Assembly (NCBI RefSeq): GCF_036016755.1
Contig: NZ_JAYXIH010000024.1
Span: forward strand, 1-64,000
Reading direction: 5' to 3'
Origin: Aurantimonas coralicida_A
GTDB taxonomy: Bacteria > Pseudomonadota > Alphaproteobacteria > Rhizobiales > Rhizobiaceae
Length of the DNA: 64,000 nt
Each line of letters opens with the position of its first letter. Position 1 is the first letter of the stretch. The translations under genes and the position numbers were made by a program. The notes below the pieces were generated by a model. It saw nothing but the letters and a program-made list of their open reading frames with translations, ran no database searches and was not told where the DNA came from. Shown piece after piece: positions 1 to 8,531 of this stretch.

Positions 1-16
1 GGCGCATTCACACCCG

Positions 17-730
17 CTACGATCGTTGCGCCCACACCTTCTTCTCGGCCATCTGCATCGCAGCCGCCGTCATCTTCTGGCTCTGATCAATGAGTCCTGA
101 GCCTAGCATGGCAAACTCTTGCTGATCGCGCGCGCGGCGGAGAAACGCCGGGCCAAGCAAGGCTTCCTCGTCGACATTGCCGATCAGGCGTCCTCCGACG
201 AGATCGGCGCCTTGGTAGATCGCAGCCAGATTGGCTTCGATCCAATTGTTCGCAGGTACGGCGTCGGCGTCGGTCGTCAGCAAGACGCCACTCCCATCCG
301 ACGGGCACAGCGCGCGGGCCGTGTCCAATGCGAGCCGCCGCGCCGAGCCGGCATGGGCGTCGACCGGTTCGAATGCGACCGTCACCGCATGAAGTGCAAT
401 CCTCTCATGCTTTTCCGCCGCGCGCAGAGCGGCTCCAAGCGAGTCGTCGCGACAATTGTTCAAAATGAGCACGACATCCAGCCGTTCACCGCCACGCCGG
501 AACCAGCTCTGCTTGGCCAAAGCGTGGATCAGCCCCGGAAGCCGCTCCGCCTCATCGCGCGCCGGGACGGCGACCAACGGGCGTAGGTCGAGCGCCGTAG
601 GCTTCGTGCCGAACAACGGAGGACGATGGATGACATTCGTCGTCGCACCCGACGTTGGCGCGCCGGACCCTGCCGGATCGAAGATCGAAGCTACGTCCGG
701 GGAATTTGCGATTTCTGTTTTGCGAAACAT
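17..730 (-). CDS. Short glycosyltransferase family 2-like protein
   Basis: This 237-residue protein looks like a family 2 (GT-A fold) glycosyltransferase. The nucleotide-sugar-binding start of the fold is visible as VAVPARDEAERL near residues 53-64, and a DAD metal-binding motif lies at about 154-156 in TTDADAVPANNW. The first 45 residues are low-complexity. The protein ends soon after RARDQQEFAMLG, where related enzymes normally continue into the acceptor-binding half, so it may be a truncated copy. Substrate and pathway cannot be told from the sequence. It is the first gene in the window, so its downstream neighbour is not visible. The family call is fairly secure; activity is doubtful. Confidence 0.6.
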   Translation of the reverse strand: MFRKTEIANSPDVASIFDPAGSGAPTSGATTNVIHRPPLFGTKPTALDLRPLVAVPARDEAERLPGLIHALAKQSWFRRGGERLDVVLILNNCRDDSLGAALRAAEKHERIALHAVTVAFEPVDAHAGSARRLALDTARALCPSDGSGVLLTTDADAVPANNWIEANLAAIYQGADLVGGRLIGNVDEEALLGPAFLRRARDQQEFAMLGSGLIDQSQKMTAAAMQMAEKKVWAQRS

Positions 731-905
731 CTGATGTGCCGTTGAGGCTGGAACCTCTGCTCAAACAACAAGGCTCGTTTCCCTGTTCCGCGGAGGCTTG
801 AGCCAATTCGTTACCCGGCTTGCGAACGGCACCCAGTGGAACGAGACGCCGGACGGCAAGCGCGTTGCCTCACCCGGTGCTCGGCCGTTAGGCGACCGAC
901 GGTCT

Positions 906-1652
906 TCAAGCCTTGTCGAGGAGGCTGCTGACCGTTCCCTTCGCATCGATTTGGCACCAGATTGGAGCCTGTCTGACCTCGTACCCGCCCCGGCGCTTAT
1001 ACGTGATCCGTGTGAATAGAGGCGCCAGATAACCACCATCCTTCAGGCTCTTCATTTGCCCATAGCTCCTGACGGTCACCTCGGTGGAGCCGTATGGCAG
1101 GGCGGCTTGCGCGACGGACTTCTTGCAGGCCCCGAGGACGCGGCGAGGCGTACCGGCGATTTGCTGGATGGAAGCCGACGAGGCCTCATCGCGGGTGAGC
1201 AAAGCGGCCTCTCCACCACTTGTTGGGCGAAGATACCGAGGCAAAACGATCGTGGGGTCAGCACCGGTCGCCTGCGGGCCGGACGAGGCGGCGTTTTCCG
1301 CCGCGGCTCCGGAAGCGCCGCTCGTTCCAGAGCTGCCAGCCGATACGCCGGCAGATGCGTCACCGCCACCGGCCGAAACCCCTGCGGACGTACCGCCAGC
1401 CGACGCGCCAGCAGAGACGGCACCGCTGCTCCCCGCGCTCACTCCAACTCCGGCACCGCTCGCCGAAACGCCTCCGCCATCGCCGCCTATCGACGCGCCA
1501 GCCGACACCCCGCCTGCCGAGACCCCGGCGGACGCACCGCCCGACGGGCCGCCGCTGGCACTCACGCCGCCCGCGCCGACGTCGATCGCTCTAGCGGTGG
1601 CGGGAAACAAAAGGATGGCAGCGGCAGCAAGAACGATACCGGGTCTCGTCAT
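906..1652 (-). CDS. Secreted Gly/Ala/Ser-rich low-complexity protein
   Basis: This 248-residue protein has no recognised function. An in-frame ATG lies 21 bases upstream, but the start at 1652 has GGAG at a good distance and places a signal peptide at the very N-terminus (TRPGIVLAAAAILLFP, cleaved near ATARA-ID). Residues about 25-125 are a degenerate tandem repeat of SAGVSAGG-like units, almost only Gly, Ser, Ala and Val. The C-terminal 100 residues are a normal-composition domain with two cysteines (in ACKKSV and WCQID). The layout suggests an exported cell-surface or periplasmic protein with a flexible repeat arm and a small disulfide-stabilised domain. The opposite strand is also open through the repeat, but lacks the signal peptide and SD. 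Confidence 0.6.
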   Translation of the reverse strand: MTRPGIVLAAAAILLFPATARAIDVGAGGVSASGGPSGGASAGVSAGGVSAGASIGGDGGGVSASGAGVGVSAGSSGAVSAGASAGGTSAGVSAGGGDASAGVSAGSSGTSGASGAAAENAASSGPQATGADPTIVLPRYLRPTSGGEAALLTRDEASSASIQQIAGTPRRVLGACKKSVAQAALPYGSTEVTVRSYGQMKSLKDGGYLAPLFTRITYKRRGGYEVRQAPIWCQIDAKGTVSSLLDKA

Positions 1653-1676
1653 TGGAAAGCTCCATGATGTCATTGT

Positions 1677-2618
1677 TCAGTTCGCCGGCGGTCGCGTCGG
1701 CAGCAGCGAATCGGGAAGTTTGGGCACCGGCGGCACCGCTGCTTGCGGCTGGGCTTTTTTCCGCCGAGCGGCGGGCTCAGCAACAGCGGGCGCGACGGAG
1801 CCGGTATTGCTGGCCTGTCGGGCCTGGGCCGTCACCTCGCGAGGCCGATCGGCTGGACTGGCCGGGCCTTTGACCCTCCGGGCCGGTGGGGCGACCTTCG
1901 CCGGCGCGGCGGAGCGACCCGAATCCGGCGATGTTACGGCTGCACTGGAGGCGTTCCACTCTGGCCGCCCTGTGGGAACAGGCACCGCGGTTCCCGGCGT
2001 CAGCGTCGGGGCGTCGGCGAGCGGGGAAATCGCACCAGAGGGAAGCCCCTCCTGCGGCGCGAAAGCCGCGACGTAATCTGCAATCGGAGCATTCGGTCCG
2101 TCCAGCGCGCCCAGAGGTTCGCGAAGGATGTAGGTGAATGGCAATCTGGGGTCGGAAGCGGCGTACCGTGCCGCAGGCACAGGAGCAGGACTGCGCTCGC
2201 TCTCCGCCTGTGGCTTGGAAAGAACTATACGCAGACTGAAGATCGGAGAATCCGCAACATCGACTGCGACCAGTCCCCGCTCGACATGGGGGCGTGATGC
2301 GGAGACGGCGAATGCCTGCGCGATGCGTCGATCGACAGGACTCACGGCGACCGGGCGCGCTCCTGGCTGCTCGGCAGCCTCCAAAAGAGCGACAACGGCT
2401 TTCGGCGAATCCTGGGACGCGGACAAACGTGCTTGTTGCGCGGCTCCTGACTGGGCCAGAACGACCGCGCAAGTCGCAATCGATGCCCGCAGGATGAGAC
2501 GCGAAACAGGGGAAAGTCCGCACAACGCACCGCGCCGCCGGCCCGCATGGACGAAATGGTTCAGGCGATCTACCGGAACGACTGTGATAGCCCTTCCCTG
2601 ACATTTGGTGATCGGCAT
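1677..2618 (-). CDS. Exported proline/alanine-rich hypothetical protein
   Basis: Function unknown. An N-terminal hydrophobic segment (LILRASIATCAVVLA) ending in QSGAAQQA looks like a signal peptide or anchor after a basic stretch. The middle carries folded-looking sequence (FAVSASRPHVERGLVAVD, LPFTYILREPLGALDG), and the C-terminal 130 residues are rich in Pro, Ala, Arg and Lys, ending LPTRPPAN. The reading frame is open further upstream to 2837, but that part is AT-rich and does not look coding, so the ATG at 2618 is preferred although no strong SD is seen. It ends 24 bp before the neighbouring Gly-rich secreted protein, so the two may be co-transcribed. Confidence 0.5.
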   Translation of the reverse strand: MPITKCQGRAITVVPVDRLNHFVHAGRRRGALCGLSPVSRLILRASIATCAVVLAQSGAAQQARLSASQDSPKAVVALLEAAEQPGARPVAVSPVDRRIAQAFAVSASRPHVERGLVAVDVADSPIFSLRIVLSKPQAESERSPAPVPAARYAASDPRLPFTYILREPLGALDGPNAPIADYVAAFAPQEGLPSGAISPLADAPTLTPGTAVPVPTGRPEWNASSAAVTSPDSGRSAAPAKVAPPARRVKGPASPADRPREVTAQARQASNTGSVAPAVAEPAARRKKAQPQAAVPPVPKLPDSLLPTRPPAN

Positions 2619-3066
2619 CACAGCTTCAACAACACGCCATTTCTCCAAGTTCATCACTGCAAACGGGCAGAATTCTTTTGCGTTCCGCCCTGCGGCAATG
2701 AATCTTTCGCGCACCCTCCTTTGACGTATAGAATCAAATTGAAATGAATGACTCGAGCGCGAATCATGTTTCACTAAAGTTTTATTAAAATATAATGAGA
2801 ATGACTCGGATCGCCCGCATATACACTTCAACGCCAAAACAGATGTCGACGGGAGACTCTACGGCGCCGTCCCAGGCTTTGCTCGAAATTGGCACTCGCC
2901 CTCCTCCCCCACACGCCTATCCGGATATCTCGACGCCACCGGCTGCAGGAGGGAGAAGAAGGCTTGACTTCGTGCGGTAGCGCCGAAAGTTGAGCCCTGA
3001 AATACTGAAGCCGGCGACGCGACGACGAACAGATCGGCGCGGCCATCAATCGACGGGGCAGACGCA
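2619..3066. other. Intergenic region, AT-rich, divergent promoters
   Basis: A 448-bp gap between the exported protein gene on the minus strand and ubiG on the plus strand. The part from about 2700 to 2820 is clearly AT-rich against the GC-rich surroundings. It holds a promoter-like pair, TTTCAC at 2769-2774 and TATAAT at 2791-2796 (16-bp spacer), reading toward ubiG. I see no convincing gene here. Confidence 0.4.
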
Positions 3067-3816
3067 ATGACCGAGGCGCGGCAGACGACGATCGACCCAG
3101 GCGAAGTGGAGCGCTTCTCGCGCCTCGCCCAGGAATGGTGGAATCCGGCCGGCAAGTTCAAGCCGCTGCACAAGTTCAACCCGGTGCGGCTGGAATATAT
3201 TCGCGAACAGCTGGCGATGAATTTCGACTGCGACGTGCGAAGCGGACGCCCCTTCGAGGGTCTCGCGGTGCTCGACATCGGCTGCGGCGGCGGCCTGATC
3301 TGCGAGCCGATGGCAAGGCTCGGCGCCAGTGTCGTCGGCGCGGACGCATCGGAAACCAATATCGAGGTGGCAAAGATCCACGCCGCCGAGAGCGGCCTCG
3401 CCATCGACTATCGCGCGACGACCGCCGAGGCGATCGCGGCGGGAGGCGAGCGTTTCGACGTCGTTCTGGCCCTCGAAGTCGTCGAACACGTCGCCGACGT
3501 CGAGCTGTTCCTGACTTCTTGCGCTCAGATGGTGAAGCCGGGGGGCCTGTTGTTCGTGGCGACGATCAACCGGACGCCCAAGGCGCTCGGCTTCGCGATC
3601 GTCGGCGCCGAATATGTGCTCGGCTGGCTGCCGAAGGGTACCCATCAATACGCCAAGCTGGTGCGGCCGGAGGAAATCGCGGCACCGGTCGAGCGGGCCG
3701 GGCTCTCGATGATCGATGAGGCGGGCGTCGTCTACCATCCGCTGGCTGACGCATGGCGCCGCTCCCGCGATCTCGACGTCAATTACATGGTGCTGGCGCG
3801 GCGCCCGGACGCCTAA
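3067..3816 (+). CDS. ubiG: Ubiquinone biosynthesis O-methyltransferase UbiG
   Basis: UbiG performs the two SAM-dependent O-methylations of ubiquinone synthesis (3-demethylubiquinol and the earlier polyprenyl-catechol step). The protein has 249 residues, the usual family length. It opens with the typical VERFSRLAQEWWNPAGKFKP segment, has SAM-binding motif I LDIGCGGG at about 69-76, acidic VVGAD after the next strand, and ends with the family pattern ADAWRRSRDLDVNYMVLARR. The lysC gene often found beside ubiG in this order is not seen here. It acts at the inner face of the cytoplasmic membrane. Confidence 0.95.
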   Translation: MTEARQTTIDPGEVERFSRLAQEWWNPAGKFKPLHKFNPVRLEYIREQLAMNFDCDVRSGRPFEGLAVLDIGCGGGLICEPMARLGASVVGADASETNIEVAKIHAAESGLAIDYRATTAEAIAAGGERFDVVLALEVVEHVADVELFLTSCAQMVKPGGLLFVATINRTPKALGFAIVGAEYVLGWLPKGTHQYAKLVRPEEIAAPVERAGLSMIDEAGVVYHPLADAWRRSRDLDVNYMVLARRPDA

Positions 3817-3982
3817 GCCTCTGAGGAAAAACGGTGGATAATCAGCGACCGTCGCGACAAGCAAGCTGCGCGCAAGCTTCCGGTTGCATTGTTCTGTTGC
3901 GGGCGCGCTTTGCGTGCACAACCACAGACATGAAATCTGACGGGAACCGGCACGTGTAGAGTAGCGAACTTTGGAGGGCGAG

Positions 3983-4330
3983 ATGGTCGCGGCACAAACA
4001 GACAACATACCCAATGAGGCGAGTTGTCCGATCCATCTGGAGATTCTCGCTCTGCTGCTACGCTCGGACAGCCGGACCAAACAGGCCCTGATCCAGGAAA
4101 TCCCGGGTTCATCGCGGGCAAGATTGGCCTTTTTCTGCTATAATCGCGTCCATCTTCGCTCACTGGCGTTTCAGGTCGCCGCGCTGTGCGAACTCCGCGA
4201 TCTCAGACTGATCGCGGGCACCAAGGGCGATCTCCTCTATAGCCAGGCGACGGAAGTCGGTCTGTTCGACGACAGCGACCCCGCGTCGCGTCGCAAGGGC
4301 GTGACCCTCGCCCGCACGGCGCGCGGCTGA
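3983..4330 (+). CDS. Small conserved hypothetical protein
   Basis: A 115-residue protein of unknown function. The start at 3983 has a strong SD (GGAGG, five bases upstream); an in-frame TTG at 3971 is less likely. The sequence looks mainly helical (CPIHLEILALLLRSDSRTKQ, HLRSLAFQVAALCELRDLRL) and has three cysteines but no recognisable motif, no signal peptide and no membrane segment. It stands alone between ubiG and the convergent DUF1178 gene. The normal codon use and good SD argue that it is real. Confidence 0.55.
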   Translation: MVAAQTDNIPNEASCPIHLEILALLLRSDSRTKQALIQEIPGSSRARLAFFCYNRVHLRSLAFQVAALCELRDLRLIAGTKGDLLYSQATEVGLFDDSDPASRRKGVTLARTARG

Positions 4331-4349
4331 CGGCGCAGGCACGACAGCG

Positions 4350-4811
4350 TCAATTCTTGTCCTCGGGAAGCCCCGGCAGCGGAAAGGCGGCGATGCCTTC
4401 CTCGCTCAAGCCCTTGACCTCCCGCGCCGAGGCCTCGCCATAGATCTGGCGATGCTCGCTCTCGCCGTAGTGGATGCGCCGCGCTTCCTCGGCGAATTTC
4501 GGCCCGACATAATCCGACTTCGCCCGTAATTCGCGCGCCATCGCCTGAAGCTTGGCGATCGCTTTCGCCGCCTCGGCGTTGGCGAATTCCCCGACCGGCT
4601 GGGACGGCTCCCCGGCGACGGCGCCCGGAGCCTTCGTCTTTGCGCTGGCGGCAACCGCGGGCTTCATCAACGCCTTCGAGACGTCGGACGCCCCACAGAT
4701 CGGACATTCGAGCAAGCCGGCGGAGGCCTGCCGCTCGAAATCCTCGCCGGACCTGAACCAGCCGTCGAACGCATGGGCCGCGGGACGGCAGCGGAGCGCG
4801 AAGCTGATCAC
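4350..4811 (-). CDS. DUF1178 family protein
   Basis: A 153-residue DUF1178 protein. The family is conserved in alpha- and betaproteobacteria without a settled function. The N-terminal half resembles a small metal-binding module: an early Cys/His region (LRCRPAAHAFDGWF) followed by CPICG at about 37-41. The middle is an Ala/Pro-rich linker, and the end is the conserved helical part KLQAMARELRAKSDYVGPKF and EEARRIHYGE. Its ATG overlaps the nitrilase stop by four bases (ATGA), so the two are translationally coupled. Confidence 0.85.
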   Translation of the reverse strand: MISFALRCRPAAHAFDGWFRSGEDFERQASAGLLECPICGASDVSKALMKPAVAASAKTKAPGAVAGEPSQPVGEFANAEAAKAIAKLQAMARELRAKSDYVGPKFAEEARRIHYGESEHRQIYGEASAREVKGLSEEGIAAFPLPGLPEDKN

Positions 4812-5692
4812 TCTGCCGCCTCGAGCGAGCCGGTCACGCGGATTTGCGCTGTCTCATCGCCGACGACGAAGGCGCGCGCGTTTTGCAAATTGGGAATTTT
4901 CGCCCGCGCCGCTGCGACCTCGGCTGTGTCGATCGTCGCGATCGCGATCCCCGGCTCGGCACCGGCAACCTCGGCGACCACCCGGCCCCACGGATCGACG
5001 ATCAGCGAATGGCCAAAGGTCTCGCGTCCGTCGTCATGCCGTCCGCCCTGCGCCGCCGCCACCACATAGGCGCCGTTCTCGATCGCGCGGGCGCGCAAAA
5101 GGACGTGCCAATGGGCTTCGCCGGTCTGGCGGGTGAAGGCGGCCGGCGCCGTCAGGATTTCGGCACCGGCCAGCGCCTCTTCACGAAACAGATGCGCAAA
5201 CCGCATGTCGTAGCAGATCGCGAAGCCGAGCCGCGCACCGCCATCGGGAAAGCTGAGATCAGCCAGTGCCGCGCGCGTTCCAGGTCGGTAGGTGCTCGAT
5301 TCGCGCCAACTCTCGCCATTGTCGAGATCGACGTCGAACATATGGATCTTGTCGTAGGTGGTGACGCGGCTGCCATCGGGCGCGAACAGGAAAGCCCGGT
5401 TGGCCACCTTGCCATCGCCAGCCGCGATGGCTGTTGAGCCGACATGCAGATAGATCGAATGCTCCTTGGCGAGTCGGCCGGCCGTGGCGACCAGGAGGTC
5501 GTCGTCCTCGGAGCGAAGTCGGTTCATCAGCTCGGCGCGGTCGCGATGGACCATGCCGGTCATTTCCGGTGACTGCAGATAGGACGCGCCCTCGGCCACG
5601 GCTTCGCGGACCAGGCCTTCGAGGGCCTCGGCATTGGCCTGCGGCTCAAGCCCTGAGCGCATCTGCAGGACGGCGGCGCGAAAAACGGTCAT
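4808..5692 (-). CDS. Carbon-nitrogen hydrolase (nitrilase superfamily)
   Basis: This 294-residue enzyme belongs to the nitrilase superfamily, which cleaves amide or nitrile bonds. The Glu-Lys-Cys triad can be placed: E43 in SPEMT, K115 in TYDKIHMFDVDL, and C160 in GFAICYDMRF. Length and motifs fit the Nit1/Nit2-like branch (omega-amidase or deaminated-glutathione amidase); the exact substrate cannot be read from the sequence. It sits between the glutaredoxin gene and DUF1178, an arrangement common in Rhizobiales. A role in metabolite repair, perhaps linked to glutathione, is an inference. Confidence 0.88.
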   Translation of the reverse strand: MTVFRAAVLQMRSGLEPQANAEALEGLVREAVAEGASYLQSPEMTGMVHRDRAELMNRLRSEDDDLLVATAGRLAKEHSIYLHVGSTAIAAGDGKVANRAFLFAPDGSRVTTYDKIHMFDVDLDNGESWRESSTYRPGTRAALADLSFPDGGARLGFAICYDMRFAHLFREEALAGAEILTAPAAFTRQTGEAHWHVLLRARAIENGAYVVAAAQGGRHDDGRETFGHSLIVDPWGRVVAEVAGAEPGIAIATIDTAEVAAARAKIPNLQNARAFVVGDETAQIRVTGSLEAAE

Positions 5693-5722
5693 GACAAGGC
5701 TCCAACGGTCAGCGACATCGTG

Positions 5723-5980
5723 TCACGCCGTAAGCAGGGCGTCGAGTTTGCCGGCGCGCTCGAGTGCGTAGAGATCGTCACAGCCACCGACATGGGTTTC
5801 GCCGATGAAGATCTGGGGGAAGGTCGCGCCCCCCTTCGCCCGCTGGTACATTTCCTGACGCAGTTGCGGAGAGGAACTGGCGTCCTTTTCCTCGTAGGCT
5901 ACGCCCTTCTGGTCGAGAAGCTGCTTGGCGTGGCTGCAAAAGCCGCAGAACTGACGGGTATAGATGGTGACGTCCGGCAT
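5723..5980 (-). CDS. grxC: Glutaredoxin 3 (GrxC-type)
   Basis: An 85-residue glutaredoxin that reduces disulfides with glutathione in the cytoplasm. The start at 5980 was chosen over an upstream in-frame ATG because it has AGGAA upstream and gives the canonical N-terminus PDVTIYTRQFCGFC. The active site reads CGFC (C12-C15) rather than the usual CPYC. The cis-proline loop (GGATFPQIFIG) and C-terminal GGCDDLYALERAGKL are intact, including the glutathione-binding GG. It lies 30 bp upstream of the nitrilase gene in the same direction and 40 bp downstream of comF. Confidence 0.9.
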   Translation of the reverse strand: MPDVTIYTRQFCGFCSHAKQLLDQKGVAYEEKDASSSPQLRQEMYQRAKGGATFPQIFIGETHVGGCDDLYALERAGKLDALLTA

Positions 5981-6020
5981 TGGATCACATTCCTGGTTAT
6001 GAGCCCGAAAGCATATGGCT

Positions 6021-6770
6021 TCACTCCATGCCGGCCGCAACCCTTGCGAAAGTCAGAACATCGACATCCCTCGCGCCCGCCCGCTTCAACGCCCGTGTCG
6101 CGCTCGCTGCGGTTGCACCCGTCGTATAGACGTCGTCGACGAGGAGGACGCGCCGCCCCTCGATCTCGACGCGGCGCGTGTCGATGACGCGAAAAGCACC
6201 GCGAACATTGTCCCGCCGTTGGCGGGATCCGAGCCCGACCTGGCTGCGGGTCGGCTTCACCCGCCTCAGCGCCAGTGGGGCGAAGGCGATGTCGGCGTTG
6301 CGGGCGAGCAGCCGGGCAATTTCGGCGGATTGGTTGAACCGGCGCCGCCACAGCCGGCCGGCATGCAGCGGAACCGGGACCACGACATCGGCGTCGCCGA
6401 GAAGCTCCGCGCCCGAACGGGCCATCCATCCGGCCATCAGCGGCACCAGATCGGTGCGATCCCCGTATTTCAGCGCCGTGACCAGGCGCGCGGAAAGATC
6501 CTGGTAGATCACCGCGGCCCGCAGCCGGGCGAAGGGCGGCGGATCAGCGATGGCCTCCGCCGACAGGAACCCCTCGCCGAGATCATAGGCGAAGGGCAGC
6601 CCCAGAACCTCGCAATAGGGCCGCTCGATGAAGCGCAGCTTCGCCCAGCAGGCCGGACAAACGGTGTCCACTCCTGTGACGGCCGCCTGACATCCCGGAC
6701 AGACCGGTGGAAACAGCAATTGGCCGATCGCGTTGCCGACCGCTCCGGTGCCGCGCTTGAATGGGCTCAT
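6021..6770 (-). CDS. comF: ComF family phosphoribosyltransferase-like protein
   Basis: A 249-residue ComF-family protein. ComF is linked to uptake of transforming DNA in naturally competent bacteria, but most proteobacterial members have no proven role. A zinc-ribbon-like N-terminus has CPGC (24-27) and CPAC (38-41). The C-terminal half is a type I phosphoribosyltransferase fold with VVPVPLHAGRLWRRRFNQS and the PRPP loop VLLVDDVYTTGATA. No other competence genes lie nearby. Confidence 0.88.
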   Translation of the reverse strand: MSPFKRGTGAVGNAIGQLLFPPVCPGCQAAVTGVDTVCPACWAKLRFIERPYCEVLGLPFAYDLGEGFLSAEAIADPPPFARLRAAVIYQDLSARLVTALKYGDRTDLVPLMAGWMARSGAELLGDADVVVPVPLHAGRLWRRRFNQSAEIARLLARNADIAFAPLALRRVKPTRSQVGLGSRQRRDNVRGAFRVIDTRRVEIEGRRVLLVDDVYTTGATAASATRALKRAGARDVDVLTFARVAAGME

Positions 6771-6929
6771 TGCCTCGTCCTGCCCTCCAGCCCGGGTGCC
6801 CCCGGTTGACTACGTCGACCGGTCGGGTCACCTCGACGACAGGGATGGCCCCCGTCCCCTTGACGATACGCCACCCGCCGTCAGCTACAAGCGCTGTCGC
6901 GGTCACCTTCGACAGAGCGCTGAGGGATC

Positions 6930-7829
6930 ATGCCGGATATTTTGGATCACCAGGTTTTCGATCGGGCTTTGCTCGACCGTCGGCGGCAGCGCTGGCTTGA
7001 CGCGGAGCCGCCGAAGGGCGCCGGCTTTTTGCTGCGGGCGATCGCCGACGAACTTGGCGACCGGCTGTCGCTAGTCGAACGGCGTTTTGCGGTCGCCGTC
7101 GACCTGGGCGGCCACACCGGCGAAATGGCGGCGCGGCTTCGCGCCGGCGGCCAGGCCGACCGGGTCGTGCGGATCGAACGGCTGGCGGCACTGCTGGAGG
7201 GAGAAGAATTCGCCTGCGTCGGCGACGAGGAGGCCCTGCCGCTCGCCGACGACAGCGTCGATCTCGTCGTTTCCACGCTGTCGCTGCATCTGACCAACGA
7301 CACGCCGGGCACGCTCGTCCAGATCCGGCGGGCGCTCCGGCCGGACGGTCTCTTCCTTTGCGGCTTTCTCGGCGGAGAGACCTTGTCGGAGCTTCGGACC
7401 GCCCTTCTCGCAGCCGAAGCCGAGATCACCGGCGGTGTCTCGCCGAGGGTCGCGCCATTTACCGATGTGCGCGATGCCGGCGGCCTGCTTCAACGGGCCG
7501 GTTTCGCGCTGCCGGTGGCCGATCAGGATCGGCTGACGGTGCGTTACGACACGCTGTTCGATCTGATGGCGGATTTGCGGGCAATGGGCATGGCCAACAT
7601 GCTGGTCGAGCGGTCCCGTCGTCCGGCCTCGCGGCGATTGTTCCTGCGGGCGGCGGAGATCTACGCCGAGCGCTTCGCCGATCCCGACGGACGCATTCGC
7701 GCCACGTTCGACATCGTCTACCTGTCCGGCTGGCGGCCGCACGACAGCCAGCAAAAGCCCCTGCGGCCAGGCAGTGCCCGGACAAGCCTCGCCGCGGCGC
7801 TCAAGGACAAGTCGGACGATCTGACCTGA
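6930..7829 (+). CDS. Class I SAM methyltransferase, NDUFAF5/BioC-like
   Basis: A 299-residue SAM-dependent methyltransferase resembling the alphaproteobacterial relatives of mitochondrial NDUFAF5, which modifies an arginine of complex I. It starts with IFDRALLDRRRQRW-like sequence (here VFDRALLDRRRQRW), typical of this branch. Motif I is degenerate (VAVDLGGHTGEMAARL), followed by DDSVDLVVSTLSLHLTND and ALRPDGLFLCGFLGGETL. Because BioC is similar, a biotin-pathway role cannot be excluded, but no bio genes lie nearby. It is divergent from comF. Confidence 0.8.
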   Translation: MPDILDHQVFDRALLDRRRQRWLDAEPPKGAGFLLRAIADELGDRLSLVERRFAVAVDLGGHTGEMAARLRAGGQADRVVRIERLAALLEGEEFACVGDEEALPLADDSVDLVVSTLSLHLTNDTPGTLVQIRRALRPDGLFLCGFLGGETLSELRTALLAAEAEITGGVSPRVAPFTDVRDAGGLLQRAGFALPVADQDRLTVRYDTLFDLMADLRAMGMANMLVERSRRPASRRLFLRAAEIYAERFADPDGRIRATFDIVYLSGWRPHDSQQKPLRPGSARTSLAAALKDKSDDLT

Positions 7830-7910
7830 GGGCCAGACCAATCGCTTCCGACCGGCCCCCGCCGCATTCGGTATGACTATCGATTACCAAGGGTGCGCGC
7901 GGCCTGACGG

Positions 7911-8111
7911 TCAGAACGCCGCCAAAACACCGCCGAACATGGAAACGACCGACGTGCCGATCCCGGTGGCTGCCACGACGATCGCAATCGAAATCAGCCC
8001 GGCGATCATCACGTATTCGATGGCGGTTGCCCCGCTGACGTCATGGAGAAGCTTCTTCGCCGCTTTGCGCGCGCGTCCTGGCTGACGAGGCGACCGTGGC
8101 CAGTTCAGCAC
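7911..8111 (-). CDS. Flp/Fap-type pilin
   Basis: A 66-residue type IVb (Flp) pilin precursor, the subunit of tight-adherence pili. It has a basic leader, then G-ATAIEYVMIAGLISIAIV: the prepilin-peptidase site after Gly and the conserved Glu in the first turns of the hydrophobic helix. The start is a GTG that overlaps the upstream gene by seven bases, with GGGAG about nine bases ahead. No tad/cpa assembly genes are in the window, so this is an orphan pilin locus. Confidence 0.82.
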   Translation of the reverse strand: MLNWPRSPRQPGRARKAAKKLLHDVSGATAIEYVMIAGLISIAIVVAATGIGTSVVSMFGGVLAAF

Positions 8112-8416
8112 GCGCCGGTACTCCCGCCATCCGAGAAGATCACGCAGGGCCGCGCGCCTGACCGTTGCAGCACGCTCCGCCGCACGGTGTACCGGTTCGA
8201 CGACCCGATGGAACCCGTTGCCATCCTGTCGATCTGGGCGGTTGACGCGACGTAGTCGGCCCCCCGTTTGGCGGCCGGCGCGACAATGAGGGCCAATGCC
8301 AGCGCGATCGATCCGAACAGCAGCGTCGCCCGGAACAGTCCGGTTCGAAGTTCCGTGATGGAGTCGGGCGCGCGGCGTCCGCCGCCCAGTTCGTCATCAG
8401 CCTCGAAATCGCGCAT
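8105..8416 (-). CDS. Membrane-anchored hypothetical protein upstream of Flp pilin
   Basis: A 103-residue protein. The start at 8416 has GAGG at good spacing. A single membrane segment at about 32-48 (LLFGSIALALALIVAP) follows a short acidic N-terminus; the outer part has ATGSIGSSNRYTVRRSVLQ and ends VIFSDGGSTGAC. I believe similar small proteins occur beside Flp pilin genes in Rhizobiales, but cannot name a function. Its stop lies within the start of the pilin gene, so the two are coupled, which suggests a role in pilus or surface biology. Confidence 0.6.
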   Translation of the reverse strand: MRDFEADDELGGGRRAPDSITELRTGLFRATLLFGSIALALALIVAPAAKRGADYVASTAQIDRMATGSIGSSNRYTVRRSVLQRSGARPCVIFSDGGSTGAC

Positions 8417-8531
8417 CGTTTCCTCACAAAGCTGGTAAGCTTCGTGGATCAATATGCGTGCTTACAATGAAAAAGCTCTTAAGCAACTCAGTGCGTTTTC
8501 ACGGCTGTGTAACGATTTTTCCCGCCCGCCC

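Noticed and set aside
1084..2076. Long open frame on the plus strand through the two secreted-protein genes
   Set aside because: It runs opposite a Gly/Ala repeat whose codons leave the other strand open. It has no SD, and the minus-strand genes have signal peptides.
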